DNA from: an uncultured Candidatus Melainabacteria bacterium
GTDB lineage: Bacteria > Cyanobacteriota > Vampirovibrionia > Gastranaerophilales > Gastranaerophilaceae
Assembly: GCA_947570135.1 (NCBI GenBank)
Contig: CANOTP010000004.1
Location: 186,001-250,000 of the forward strand
Length of the DNA stretch: 64,000 bases
Direction: 5' to 3'
Positions 8,363 to 16,707 of the stretch are shown piece after piece; the first letter of the stretch is position 1, and each line of letters begins with the position of its first letter. Made by a program: the position numbers and the translations under genes. Below the pieces are notes generated by a model, which was given only the letters and a program-made list of their open reading frames with translations, ran no database searches and had not been told where the DNA came from.

Positions 8363-9187
8363 TTATTCTTTTACTCCGCCTTGCATAATATCGTTGATAA
8401 AGTATTTTTTACCGAGTAAAAATACTCCGACAACGGGGATTGTACATATAACCGAGCACGCCAGTAAATCTCCCCAAAGGGTTATTTCTCGGAAACTTCC
8501 TTTAAATATTGCGAGCCCGACAGGCAGGGTTCGCATAGTTTCGGAGTTTGTGATAATCAACGGCCACATAAAGCTGTTCCATGTTGTGACAAACGTGAAG
8601 ATTGAAAGTGTTGCAATTACAGGGATAGCAAGAGGGAGAACGATTTTAAAAAATGTTGAAAAAATGTTGCATCCGTCGATTTTTGCGGCTTCTTCCAAAT
8701 CTTTTGGCAGACCCAGAAAATACTGACGCATCATAAATATTCCGAAACCTCCGAATAATCCGGGTAAAATGAGTGCTTGGTAAGTGTTTACCCAGTGAAG
8801 CTGCCGCATTAAGAAAAACAGCGGAATTATGTTAACCTGTGGCGGTACAAGCATTGTTATCAGGATTATCAGGAATAAACCGTCGCGCCATTTGAATTTT
8901 AACCTTGCAAATGCGTAACCTGCAAGCGCTGAAATTATTACCTGACCGATTGTTGTTACAAGTGCTACAAAAAGACTGTTAAAAAAATATTTCCACATCG
9001 GAATTTTTTCAAAAACATTTGAGTAATTTTTGAGTGTCAGCGGAGAATAAAATAATTTCCCGCTTTGGTTAAAAATTTCCCCATTAGGGACAAGTGAAAG
9101 ATTAATCATTGCAAAAAACGGGTAAAGCATGCTGATTGCTATTGCAATCAAGCAGATATAACCTAAAATTTTGCGCGGATTTTTCAT
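8363..9187 (-). CDS. Carbohydrate ABC transporter permease (MalG/UgpE type), lone gene
   Basis: A 274-residue permease with about six membrane helices and the EAA loop (LEEAAKIDGC, then FFKIVLPLAIPVI) by which such permeases dock onto the ATPase. The family imports sugars or glycerol-3-phosphate together with a MalF-type partner, a binding protein and an ATPase. None of these partners is in the window: the upstream neighbour is divergent and unrelated, and the downstream neighbour is convergent with no gap. The partners must be elsewhere, or the gene is a leftover. Substrate cannot be told. Confidence 0.85.
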   Translation of the reverse strand: MKNPRKILGYICLIAIAISMLYPFFAMINLSLVPNGEIFNQSGKLFYSPLTLKNYSNVFEKIPMWKYFFNSLFVALVTTIGQVIISALAGYAFARLKFKWRDGLFLIILITMLVPPQVNIIPLFFLMRQLHWVNTYQALILPGLFGGFGIFMMRQYFLGLPKDLEEAAKIDGCNIFSTFFKIVLPLAIPVIATLSIFTFVTTWNSFMWPLIITNSETMRTLPVGLAIFKGSFREITLWGDLLACSVICTIPVVGVFLLGKKYFINDIMQGGVKE

Positions 9188-9217
9188 AAATTGATTATAA
9201 CACGTTAGGCTTTGTTA

Positions 9218-9251
9218 TAGCAAAATAAATTATCACGAGTTTTATCATTTA
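9218..9251 (+). promoter_or_regulatory. TAGCAAAA-type upstream element (weaker copy)
   Basis: TAGCAAAAT at 9218, then ATTATCACG and a TTTT stretch, aligns with the better copies at 15019, 37709, 41117 and the minus-strand copy at 60377. The -10 region is poor. It ends right before the ATG at 9253, which has no Shine-Dalgarno site, so a leaderless mRNA is possible if this is the promoter. Confidence 0.35.
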
Positions 9252-9252
9252 T

Positions 9253-10965
9253 ATGAGAATCTCAAATTACGGTTATAATATTTATCCCAAGTATACTCCA
9301 CGTGTGAGTTTTACACATCTTGCTCCGCTAAAGTGTGATATCGTATGTTTCGGACAATCTTGCACCGTTGCTGAAACTAAAGGCATAACGCCTGAAGAAT
9401 CTTATAATCATTTGTATAATTTATGTTTAACTTCTTATAAAGATTATTTCTCAAGTCCCGAATCTGCAGAGTTATATTTTAGCAGGAACGAAGAATATAT
9501 AAAATCTTTGTCTGAGCTTTGCGATAAGGAATTAAATTCTATATTATCGGATAAAGGTATCGGTAATTTTACTGAATCATTAAATATTATTTACGGGTTT
9601 AAAAATAACAATGTTTTTGATTTATTAAAAGATGCTTTAAGATGTACAAATCCTGACGGAACAAAATTAAGACAAAATCAGAAGCTTCAGCTTGTAGATA
9701 TTTTACAGGCTTATAAATTGATTCATACAACACCGAAAGAATTTAAAAATATGGTAAACTCAGGTGTTGTTGATATTCGGTTATTACAGGAAAATATCTT
9801 AGCTGATGTTATGAAAAAAATCGGATGTTATACTCAGGATGAATTATCAGAGATTCCTAAAGATAAATTAAATTCCTGGGATACGGATTATGTTTATTTG
9901 TTGTTGTCTTCTCACCGTAAAAATCCTACGGGATTTGAAGATGTTGTTATACTTGCCAATAATGTTGAAAGTTTTAAATCGCAGATAGCTGAGGCTGATG
10001 TAAATATTAATACGAAAAAAGAATTTAAAAAACACGGTTTAGATTATCAAAAGTGGTTATCACCATCAGAGAGTAATAATGTTCGTTTGCAATTAAGCGG
10101 AACTAATACTAAAAGACTTGATGAAATCAGTGAATCAATTACTGATACTATTGATATGCTAAGGCTTTTTACTCCAATTAGACAAATTATTGATAAAAAA
10201 TACAAAGATTTTGTACAAGGAAATGATTTTGTTTTACCTGAAGATATTAAATTCAGTAAGGCTGAGCTAATGAAGTTTTTAATAAGATTTGATAATGATA
10301 TGAAACCTGTCTGGAAACGGGCAGAAAGGAATTTGGCAACTTCAAAACAAGCAAAATTCACAAAAAAATGTCAGGAATATATGTTAGAAAATATGAAACT
10401 TCTTTGTAATTACAATAAAAATCAAGCTCTTGATTTAACGGTGAAAATGTGGGATAGAATCCCACAAAAAGACTTATTCCAAGGAAATTACTCAACCTGC
10501 TGTATTGCAATGGGGAAAGCTAATGCGGGGTATATGCCGTCTTATTTACTCAATACCGTATTTAATATGATTGAGATAACGGATAATACATCAGGGAAAA
10601 CAATAGCAAATGCTTTGTGCTATTACCTTTCAGATGATAAGAATAAGCCGATTTTTGTCATAGATAATATTGAGATGAATAATTCATTTAACAAACCGTC
10701 AGAAGAAATGGTTAAGAAAATTCGTTCGGGAATAGTTCAGTATGTGCAGAATTTAAACAGAGAAGTTGCCAAGGATGAAATCCCCGTATATATCGGAGAA
10801 GCTCATAATGATATTCCAGTAGATGATTTGGAAACAAAAGAGCTTGATGTGAAGCTGTTAGGATGTTTGGATAAATATGAAGAAACTTACGCAGATGCTT
10901 TTGGCGGCGGAGTGACACGGGATTGGATGTCGGGAAAAGTTAATTTAAAAAGTTTAAAAAGTTAA
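9253..10965 (+). CDS. Large hypothetical protein, possibly lineage-specific
   Basis: A 570-residue protein I cannot assign to a family. It begins MRISNYGYNIYPKYTPRVSF, similar in style to the N-termini of the genes at 37780 and 60322, with no Sec signal peptide. The rest is mostly helical and polar, with no membrane segment. A C-terminal region (about 415-560) containing STCCIAMGKANAGYMPSYLLN and VYIGEAHNDIPVDDL looks like a folded domain with several cysteines and could be enzymatic, but no catalytic signature is certain. No ribosome binding site precedes the ATG. The gene is monocistronic. Confidence 0.7.
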   Translation: MRISNYGYNIYPKYTPRVSFTHLAPLKCDIVCFGQSCTVAETKGITPEESYNHLYNLCLTSYKDYFSSPESAELYFSRNEEYIKSLSELCDKELNSILSDKGIGNFTESLNIIYGFKNNNVFDLLKDALRCTNPDGTKLRQNQKLQLVDILQAYKLIHTTPKEFKNMVNSGVVDIRLLQENILADVMKKIGCYTQDELSEIPKDKLNSWDTDYVYLLLSSHRKNPTGFEDVVILANNVESFKSQIAEADVNINTKKEFKKHGLDYQKWLSPSESNNVRLQLSGTNTKRLDEISESITDTIDMLRLFTPIRQIIDKKYKDFVQGNDFVLPEDIKFSKAELMKFLIRFDNDMKPVWKRAERNLATSKQAKFTKKCQEYMLENMKLLCNYNKNQALDLTVKMWDRIPQKDLFQGNYSTCCIAMGKANAGYMPSYLLNTVFNMIEITDNTSGKTIANALCYYLSDDKNKPIFVIDNIEMNNSFNKPSEEMVKKIRSGIVQYVQNLNREVAKDEIPVYIGEAHNDIPVDDLETKELDVKLLGCLDKYEETYADAFGGGVTRDWMSGKVNLKSLKS

Positions 10966-11019
10966 ATAAAAGTTAATTTATCATGACTTTGTTCAAAATA
11001 ACGTTAAAATAAAAATACA

Positions 11020-11066
11020 GAAAGTCGATCAAAGCCGACATCCGCAGTTACGGAGTTGCCGACAGT
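11020..11066 (+). promoter_or_regulatory. Structured leader candidate upstream of clpB
   Basis: The untranslated region has short GC-rich pairings in an AT-rich setting: GTCG with CGAC around a loop, TCCG-cagtta-CGGA, and a repeated GCCGACA segment. It matches no riboswitch I know and is not a CIRCE (HrcA) site. It may be a heat-responsive leader or chance. Confidence 0.25.
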
Positions 11067-11089
11067 TAAAATGAATGGAGTTGATAAAT

Positions 11090-13690
11090 ATGTTAGATTT
11101 TGACAAATTTACAAATTATTCGCAAGAAATTTTATCAAGTGCAAATTCATTGATGAGTTCTTATCAAAATTCTCAAATGGAGCCTGAGCATATTATGCTT
11201 GCAATGATAAAAGATAACGGGATTATAAAGGATTATTTGACAGAGTTAAAGCTTTTAAATCAAAGCTTTATAAATAAAATAGTTTCTCGAGTTGAGGGTT
11301 TTCCTAAAATCTCAGGTCCTATAAATCCGCAGAGTTTATATCTGTCAAATGATACAAGAAGATTGTTGGAATTGGCGATTGACGAAAGTTCAAAATTGAA
11401 AGATGATTTTGTGAGTGTTGAGGCTTTATTATTAGCTATGACAAGACTTGATAACAGCAATATTAAGTCGATTTTAGAAAGTTTTAATGTTAATTCAAAT
11501 CTAATACTTAATGCTATGAAAAAAATAAGAGGGAATAAAAAAGTGGACAATAAAAACGCAGAAGAAAATATGAAAGCTTTGGAAAAATATTCAACGGATT
11601 TAACGGATATTGCGCGCAAGGGTAAGTTAGATCCTGTTATCGGCAGGGATGAAGAAGTTCGAAGAATTATTCAGGTTCTGAATCGCAGAACAAAGAATAA
11701 TCCTGTTTTGATAGGTGAACCCGGGGTCGGTAAGACGGCTATTGTTGAAGGGCTAGCGCAGCGTATAGTTCGCGGGGATGTTCCCGAATCTTTAAAAGAA
11801 GTTAAGCTTATCTCGCTTGATTTAGGAGCATTGGTTGCAGGTGCCAAATTCAGAGGTGAATTTGAAGAACGTTTGAAAGCCGTATTAAAAGAGGTAGAAG
11901 ACTCAAACGGCGATATTGTAATGTTTATTGATGAACTTCATACCGTAGTCGGTGCAGGTTCAACTGAAGGCTCAATGGATGCGGGCAACTTACTAAAACC
12001 GATGCTTGCTCGAGGAGTCTTGAGAACAATCGGTGCAACCACAATAAACGAGTACCGTAAATATATAGAAAAAGATCCTGCCTTAGAACGTCGTTTTCAG
12101 CCTGTTTTGGTTGCAGAACCGTCTGTTGAAGATACAATAAGTATTTTGAGAGGATTGAAAGAAAAATACGAAGTTCATCACGGTGTAAGAATTTTAGACA
12201 GTGCGATAATTGAGGCTGCAAAGTTATCAGACAGATATATTACAGACAGATTTTTGCCTGATAAAGCTATTGATTTAATTGATGAAGCCGCAAGTTCATT
12301 ACGTATTCAAATAGATTCAATGCCTGAGGAAATTGATTCAATGTTAAGGCAAAAAATTCAACTGGAAATTGAACGTGAAGCCTTAAAAAAAGAAGAAACA
12401 GACGAAGCTCGTGCTAAAGTTGAAGATATAACTCGTCAGGTTGCGATTTTGGAAGATAAAATAAACGAAATGAAAACTCAATGGGAAAAAGAAAAAGCGT
12501 CAATTACGTCTGAAGCCGATATTAAAGACGAAATAAATAATGTTAAAAATAAAATTGAAGAAGCTGAACGCAATACCGATCTGCAAACCGCGGCAGAACT
12601 TAAGTACGGAAAACTTCTTGAGCTGGAAAAACAACTTAAGGCTTGCCAGAATAAAGAACAGGTTGATAACAAGCTTTTAAAAGAAGAAATTGACGGCTCG
12701 GATATTGCCGAAGTCGTTTCAAAGTGGACGGGAATTCCCGTAACAAAACTTGTCGAATCCGAAATGCAAAAGCTCCTGACAATGGAAGATTTATTACATA
12801 AACGTGTTGTGGGACAAGATGAAGCGGTTGATACGGTGTCTGACGCGATTCGTCGTGCCCGTTCAGGTTTAAAAGATCCGAAACGTCCGATTGGTACTTT
12901 CTTATTCCTCGGGCCTACAGGGGTTGGTAAAACCGAGCTTGCAAAAGCTCTTGCTGAATTTATGTTCAATGATGAAGATGCTCTTATCAGGATTGATATG
13001 TCCGAATATATGGAAAAACATAACGTGGCAAGGCTTGTCGGAGCGCCTCCGGGGTACGTCGGGTACGAGGAAGGCGGTCAGTTAACCGAAGCTGTCAGAA
13101 GAAAACCGTATTCTGTCGTGCTTTTTGATGAAATCGAAAAAGCTCATCCAGATGTGTTTAACATAATGCTTCAAATCTTTGATGACGGGCGTTTGACTGA
13201 TTCAAAAGGACGCACTGTAGATTTTAAAAATACCCTTATCATTATGACAAGTAACATTGGCTCTGATATAATCCTTGAAAATACGCTTAATTCAATGCTT
13301 TCATCTGAACAATTCAATGATACGAAAGATAAGGTTATGGCTGTGTTAAAAAATCACTTCAAGCCTGAATTTTTAAACCGAATTGATGAAACAATCTTCT
13401 TTAAAGCTCTGTCATTACAACAATTGAGTAAAATTGTCGATATTCAAATGGACTACTTAAGAAGACTGTTAAAAGACCAGGAACTTGAATTTACAATAAC
13501 CGATGATGCAAAAGAATTTCTTGCAACTCAAGGTTTCAATCCTGTATATGGTGCCCGACCTCTAAAACGTGTTATTCGACAAATGGTCGAAAACCCTCTG
13601 TCAAAACTTATCTTGGCGCAAAACTTCAGAAAAGGTGATAAGATAAAAATTGATTTGGATGATGATAAACTGAAGTTTGACAAGGAATAA
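11090..13690 (+). CDS. clpB: ClpB disaggregase chaperone
   Basis: About 866 residues, the usual ClpB length. It has an N-terminal Clp-N domain (about 1-140), a first AAA+ module with Walker A GEPGVGKT (209-216) and MFIDELHT, a long coiled-coil M domain (about 400-530), and a second AAA+ module with GPTGVGKT (608-615) and a [14 protein letters not shown] pore loop. It unfolds and rescues aggregated proteins with DnaK in the cytoplasm. The longer in-frame ATG at 11075 is possible, but the ATG at 11090 has a GGAG site at proper spacing and gives the normal N-terminus. No CIRCE element was seen. A strong terminator follows. Confidence 0.95.
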   Translation: MLDFDKFTNYSQEILSSANSLMSSYQNSQMEPEHIMLAMIKDNGIIKDYLTELKLLNQSFINKIVSRVEGFPKISGPINPQSLYLSNDTRRLLELAIDESSKLKDDFVSVEALLLAMTRLDNSNIKSILESFNVNSNLILNAMKKIRGNKKVDNKNAEENMKALEKYSTDLTDIARKGKLDPVIGRDEEVRRIIQVLNRRTKNNPVLIGEPGVGKTAIVEGLAQRIVRGDVPESLKEVKLISLDLGALVAGAKFRGEFEERLKAVLKEVEDSNGDIVMFIDELHTVVGAGSTEGSMDAGNLLKPMLARGVLRTIGATTINEYRKYIEKDPALERRFQPVLVAEPSVEDTISILRGLKEKYEVHHGVRILDSAIIEAAKLSDRYITDRFLPDKAIDLIDEAASSLRIQIDSMPEEIDSMLRQKIQLEIEREALKKEETDEARAKVEDITRQVAILEDKINEMKTQWEKEKASITSEADIKDEINNVKNKIEEAERNTDLQTAAELKYGKLLELEKQLKACQNKEQVDNKLLKEEIDGSDIAEVVSKWTGIPVTKLVESEMQKLLTMEDLLHKRVVGQDEAVDTVSDAIRRARSGLKDPKRPIGTFLFLGPTGVGKTELAKALAEFMFNDEDALIRIDMSEYMEKHNVARLVGAPPGYVGYEEGGQLTEAVRRKPYSVVLFDEIEKAHPDVFNIMLQIFDDGRLTDSKGRTVDFKNTLIIMTSNIGSDIILENTLNSMLSSEQFNDTKDKVMAVLKNHFKPEFLNRIDETIFFKALSLQQLSKIVDIQMDYLRRLLKDQELEFTITDDAKEFLATQGFNPVYGARPLKRVIRQMVENPLSKLILAQNFRKGDKIKIDLDDDKLKFDKE

Positions 13691-13691
13691 A

Positions 13692-13725
13692 CAAAAAACG
13701 GGGTTATTTTAGCCCCGTTTTTGTT
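13692..13725 (+). terminator. Rho-independent terminator after clpB
   Basis: AAAAACGGGG pairs with CCCCGTTTTT across a short loop, followed by T residues. Confidence 0.85.
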
Positions 13726-13782
13726 TGACAAAGGATTGAATTTTCTATAATATTAATATTGTAAAAAAAAGGAGAAGAAAGT

Positions 13783-14537
13783 ATGAAAAAGCAGAGTATA
13801 GTTAGAATTTCGGGGGGGGTAACTTTTCCTGCTTAGCGCGTAGCGCGTTTACTCTCGCGGAAGTATTAATTACCCTCGGAATAATCGGTATTGTCGCAGC
13901 GCTTACTATACCGAATATGTTAACCAATTTTAAAAAGCGCGAAACTGTAGCAAAAGTTAAAGCCGCTTACAGTATATTTTCTCAAGCCGTAAAATTATCA
14001 GTTGAAGATAACGGTGAAACCTCAGGCTGGGATACATCAGATGCGTCAGTTGTAGTTGAGAAATATCTTTTACCATATATGAGCGGTGTTATCAAAGTAA
14101 AAGGTTCTATTGCTAATTATCCGATGAGAACTCTGTCCTCTCAAGGTAATCCTGAAATGAATCGCTACTTGGATTGGTCTTGGGATCTTTCAAGTTATCC
14201 GATATATATTATGCAAAACGGAATGCATTTTAATTACTCTAATTCAAATGACGGTTATCCGACAATAGTTGTTGATATAAACGGCTCAGGCAAACCTAAT
14301 ATTATGGGGATTGACGGATTTGCTTTCTGGATTGACCCGAAGACTTCATCAGTAGTTCCTGCAGGGTATATTTTTTCTCGAGAAAATATTTTAAACGGCT
14401 CCTTCGTACGAGTGTGCAGACGAGATAACACCTGGCAGTATTATCGCGGAGGTTATTGTGCAGCGTTAATGCAAAAAGACGGCTGGACAATCAGCAAGGA
14501 CTACCCTTGGGGTAACGGCGGTTTGACTAAAAAATAA
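13783..14537 (+). CDS. Prepilin-like protein gene, out of frame at a poly-G tract (phase OFF)
   Basis: Translation from the ATG at 13783 (strong AAAGGAG) gives MKKQSIVRISGG, then hits a TAG at 13834-13836 after 17 residues. Adding one G to the eight-G run at 13812-13819 restores a 251-residue frame: ISGGGNF, a cysteine, then FTLAEVLITLGIIGIVAALTIPN, the type IV prepilin/pseudopilin cleavage and hydrophobic helix, and a soluble domain ending QKDGWTISKDYPW. The intact paralog at 60425 has nine Gs at the same place and is also 251 residues. So the gene is probably switched by slippage rather than dead. A tandem 7-base repeat (TAGCGCG twice, 13834-13847) lies just behind and could also change frame. 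A homopolymer assembly error is the main alternative. Confidence 0.85.
13812..13819 (+). repeat. Poly-G tract (8) in prepilin gene, OFF length
   Basis: Eight Gs between AATTTC and TAACTTTT. The same flanks surround nine Gs at 60454-60462. One extra G here would restore the prepilin frame. Confidence 0.9.
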
Positions 14538-14542
14538 GAGTA

Positions 14543-14577
14543 ACGGCGGAACCGTTTACGGTTCCGCCGTCTTTTTT
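14543..14577 (+). terminator. Rho-independent terminator after prepilin gene
   Basis: A perfect 13-bp GC-rich inverted repeat, ACGGCGGAACCGT and its complement, is followed by CTTTTTT. Confidence 0.9.
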
Positions 14578-14590
14578 ATAATATGTATGA

Positions 14591-14761
14591 TTATGCAAGT
14601 AATGCTTCAACGATTTTTGAGTTTGTTTCTGCTCTTTTAGAGTTTAATAAGTATTTTTCGATTTCAGCTTCGATTTGTTTTTCTTCTACTGATAAAACTT
14701 TAACGTTGTTTAATGAATTAACATAATCTGCTACTGTAATCATTTCGTAATCGTTTCTCAT
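14591..14761 (-). CDS. Small hypothetical protein, 56 residues
   Basis: A short open frame with a strong ribosome binding site (AAGGAG, 7 bases before the ATG at 14761). The product begins MRNDYEMITVADYVNSLNNV and has a charged helix (VEEKQIEAEIEKYLLNSKR) ending ALLA. It has no signal peptide or membrane segment. It converges with the prepilin gene, just beyond that gene's terminator. The clear ribosome site and sensible protein composition argue that it is translated. Function unknown. Confidence 0.6.
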   Translation of the reverse strand: MRNDYEMITVADYVNSLNNVKVLSVEEKQIEAEIEKYLLNSKRAETNSKIVEALLA

Positions 14762-14879
14762 AATCAAACTCCTTAATATTTTTCCCTTGTGTATATATAA
14801 AGTATTTTTATATTTAAAAATTGCCTAAGCATTATTTAAAAGGTATATATTTGTTACAAAACTTAATAAAACAACCCTT

Positions 14880-15006
14880 TTTATTAAAGTTTTCAAAAAA
14901 TATGCCGATAATAAATATGTAATTAAAAACAAAACTAATTTTCCTCCTTTTCCCCTACTACTACTAACTAACCTACAATTTCGGAACCGCAAAGGTTCCT
15001 TTTTTA
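14880..15006 (+). ncRNA. Candidate small RNA with CU-rich region and intrinsic terminator
   Basis: The 314-base gap between the genes at 14761 (minus) and 15076 (plus) holds a plus-strand terminator at 14983-15005 with no open frame in front of it. Directly before the hairpin is an unpaired-looking pyrimidine stretch with TTTTCCTCCTTTTCCCC, complementary to Shine-Dalgarno sequences, as in several regulatory RNAs. The 5' end is a guess; no strong promoter was identified. Confidence 0.45.
14983..15005 (+). terminator. Rho-independent terminator without an upstream gene
   Basis: GGAACC, loop GCAAA, GGTTCC, then TTTTTT. It only works on the plus strand and closes the candidate small RNA. Confidence 0.75.
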
Positions 15007-15018
15007 TTGCAAATTTGA

Positions 15019-15054
15019 TAGCAAAAAATATATTCAGGGTGTTTATATTATAAT
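15019..15054 (+). promoter_or_regulatory. TAGCAAAA-type promoter element
   Basis: TAGCAAAAAATAT at 15019, GGGTG, TTTATAT, then a perfect TATAAT at 15049-15054, 22 bases before the ATG at 15076. Over its first 32 bases it is identical at about 28 positions to the element at 37709. There is no TTGACA at the -35 position. Confidence 0.6.
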
Positions 15055-15075
15055 ATAGAGAAGTTAGGAAAAATA

Positions 15076-15435
15076 ATGACGATTAACAAAACACAAATAA
15101 AAGCAATCTTGGGCTATCAAGTTCCGAATACTTTTCCGAAAACATTACGGGATTTTCAGGTGGAACGTTATAAGAATCTTTTAGATTTAAGTATTTGGAA
15201 CCCTACAATCGGAGCAATGGTAAAGCGTGATTATTTTGGAGATGTAAGTGATCTTCAACAGGATAAAACAGTCAGATATCTTGAAGGTCTTTTAGTAGAA
15301 CAAATAAATAAGCTTTATCCGAAAACTAAGAAATTAAGGGAATATATAGTACAAGATCGCCGAATAAGTTTAAATAGGATAAAACCTTGTAAAGGATATA
15401 CATTATTGGAGAAACTGAAAATATTTTTAAAATAA
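15076..15435 (+). CDS. Hypothetical protein, 119 residues
   Basis: A basic soluble protein without signal or membrane segments; I do not recognise the family. It has a helical body with IWNPTIGAMVKRDYFGDVSDLQQDK and a lysine-rich C-terminus. AGGA lies 6 bases before the ATG, and a good promoter-like element and a strong terminator flank it, so it is an independent transcription unit. Confidence 0.65.
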   Translation: MTINKTQIKAILGYQVPNTFPKTLRDFQVERYKNLLDLSIWNPTIGAMVKRDYFGDVSDLQQDKTVRYLEGLLVEQINKLYPKTKKLREYIVQDRRISLNRIKPCKGYTLLEKLKIFLK

Positions 15436-15473
15436 AAAAAGGCGGCTGCTGTATTACAGCAGCCGCCTTTTTT
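15435..15473. terminator. Bidirectional Rho-independent terminator
   Basis: AAAAAAGGCGGCTGCTG and its full complement around the loop TATTA, flanked by A and T runs on both sides. It serves the plus gene ending at 15435 and the minus gene ending at 15482. Confidence 0.9.
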
Positions 15474-15481
15474 AGAACTGA

Positions 15482-15868
15482 TTAACCTGCAGGAGTTTGA
15501 ACAGCAGGCACATTTTGTAATAAAGATGCTGCAAATACTGTCAGAAGAAGGAATAACAAAATTCCTGCAATGATGAAGAATGCAACGTAAGCTATATAAA
15601 AATATCCAAATGCAGGTTTTCTTTCATATAATTCGCTTCCGTCAGCGTGTGTAAATTGACCCAGAGCCAGAACGAATCCGTCAATAAGCATCCATAAAGT
15701 ACTGATAGGGGCTAATAATCCTGAAACAGAAAATATTAACATTATCCAGGCAGAATTAGTTTTACCCGTGTAGAATCGGTGAGCTCCGAATGCTCCAAAC
15801 AGCCAACAAAGAGCCATTGCAGCCATCCAGTTTTTACCTTTCAGTTTCTCTAAATCACAATTTTCCAT
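15482..15868 (-). CDS. TM2-domain membrane protein
   Basis: A 128-residue protein with a TM2 domain: W-L-F-G-A-F-G-A-H-R-F-Y-T-G-K followed by a helix, a short turn, and a second helix ending in WMLIDGFVLALG. A third helix near the C-terminus (about 88-115) follows. TM2 proteins sit in the inner membrane and have no agreed function. It lies downstream of dut on the same strand with a gap of about 107 bases, so it may be a separate unit. Confidence 0.8.
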   Translation of the reverse strand: MENCDLEKLKGKNWMAAMALCWLFGAFGAHRFYTGKTNSAWIMLIFSVSGLLAPISTLWMLIDGFVLALGQFTHADGSELYERKPAFGYFYIAYVAFFIIAGILLFLLLTVFAASLLQNVPAVQTPAG

Positions 15869-15975
15869 ATAATTTTCTCCTATTTTGTTTGTAACTCTTT
15901 TTTAAGTCCAATGGTGGAGCTATCCTTGGGAGCGCGTTTGTATGTTAGTAGCATAATGCTACGTCCGACCGAGGA

Positions 15976-16413
15976 TTATTTGCCTGTTGAGCCGAATCCG
16001 CCTGCACCGCGAATTGTTTCGGTTAATTCTGTTACCACTTCAAGTTTTGCCTGTTCAACACGAGCAATAACCATTTGAGCGATACGTTCTTGCGGTTGGA
16101 TTGTGTAAGCTTCGTTTGAGATGTTTACAACAGGGACACAAACTTCTCCGCGGTAGTCTTCATCAATTGTTCCGACACAGTTTATCAAAGTGATACCGTG
16201 TTTGATAGACATACCTGAGCGAGGACGGATTTGTGCTTCATATCCGTGTTCAAGTTCAATTTTAAGACCTGTAGGAATTAATGTTCTTTCAAGTGGTTTT
16301 AATTCAATCGGTTCTTCGATTGCGGCACATAAGTCCATACCTGCTGCCCCTTCTGTTTTGTATTCAGGTAATACCTTATTGTGTTCTAATTTTTCGATTT
16401 TTAAAACTGTCAT
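15976..16413 (-). CDS. dut: dUTP diphosphatase
   Basis: A 145-residue trimeric dUTPase with all five motifs: AAGMDL, RPRSGMSIKHG, GTIDEDYRGEV, RIAQMVI and the C-terminal RGAGGFGSTG loop that closes over the nucleotide. It hydrolyses dUTP to dUMP and pyrophosphate, keeping uracil out of DNA and feeding thymidylate synthesis. It is the last gene of a likely alaS, small gene, dut operon, 25 bases after the small gene. Confidence 0.95.
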   Translation of the reverse strand: MTVLKIEKLEHNKVLPEYKTEGAAGMDLCAAIEEPIELKPLERTLIPTGLKIELEHGYEAQIRPRSGMSIKHGITLINCVGTIDEDYRGEVCVPVVNISNEAYTIQPQERIAQMVIARVEQAKLEVVTELTETIRGAGGFGSTGK

Positions 16414-16438
16414 ACTTACTCCTTTTCTCTACTAAGCT

Positions 16439-16696
16439 TTAAAATAATGTAAATAATTCATGTTCTGCTGCTTCTTCAATTTCGCGAGTTTTTGAAGGTT
16501 GAACGGTACGTTTTTGTTCTTTTTTTGCAACTTTTATTATTTGCTCATGAAAATATCTGTTCAAATCATCTGCGCTGTCAAATTCAAGTTTTGACGGTTT
16601 GAAATTTTTTGGTAACGGTCTTTTTGCTCCCATTAAGGTTGAACCGAAAAATCCTTTATCAAATTTGTTTAAAGATGTTATTCTTAAATTTGGCAT
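16439..16696 (-). CDS. Small hypothetical protein between alaS and dut
   Basis: An 85-residue charged protein beginning MPNLRITSLNKFDKGFFGST, which faintly resembles the N-terminal element of other proteins here. The rest is lysine- and glutamate-rich and probably helical. It has a GGAG ribosome site and lies 11 bases after the alaS stop, so it is co-transcribed with alaS and dut. Function unknown. Confidence 0.65.
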   Translation of the reverse strand: MPNLRITSLNKFDKGFFGSTLMGAKRPLPKNFKPSKLEFDSADDLNRYFHEQIIKVAKKEQKRTVQPSKTREIEEAAEHELFTLF

Positions 16697-16707
16697 AGTG
16701 TCTCCTT

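Noticed and set aside
11000-11089. CIRCE/HrcA heat-shock operator before clpB
   Set aside because: The TTAGCACTC-N9-GAGTGCTAA pattern is absent.
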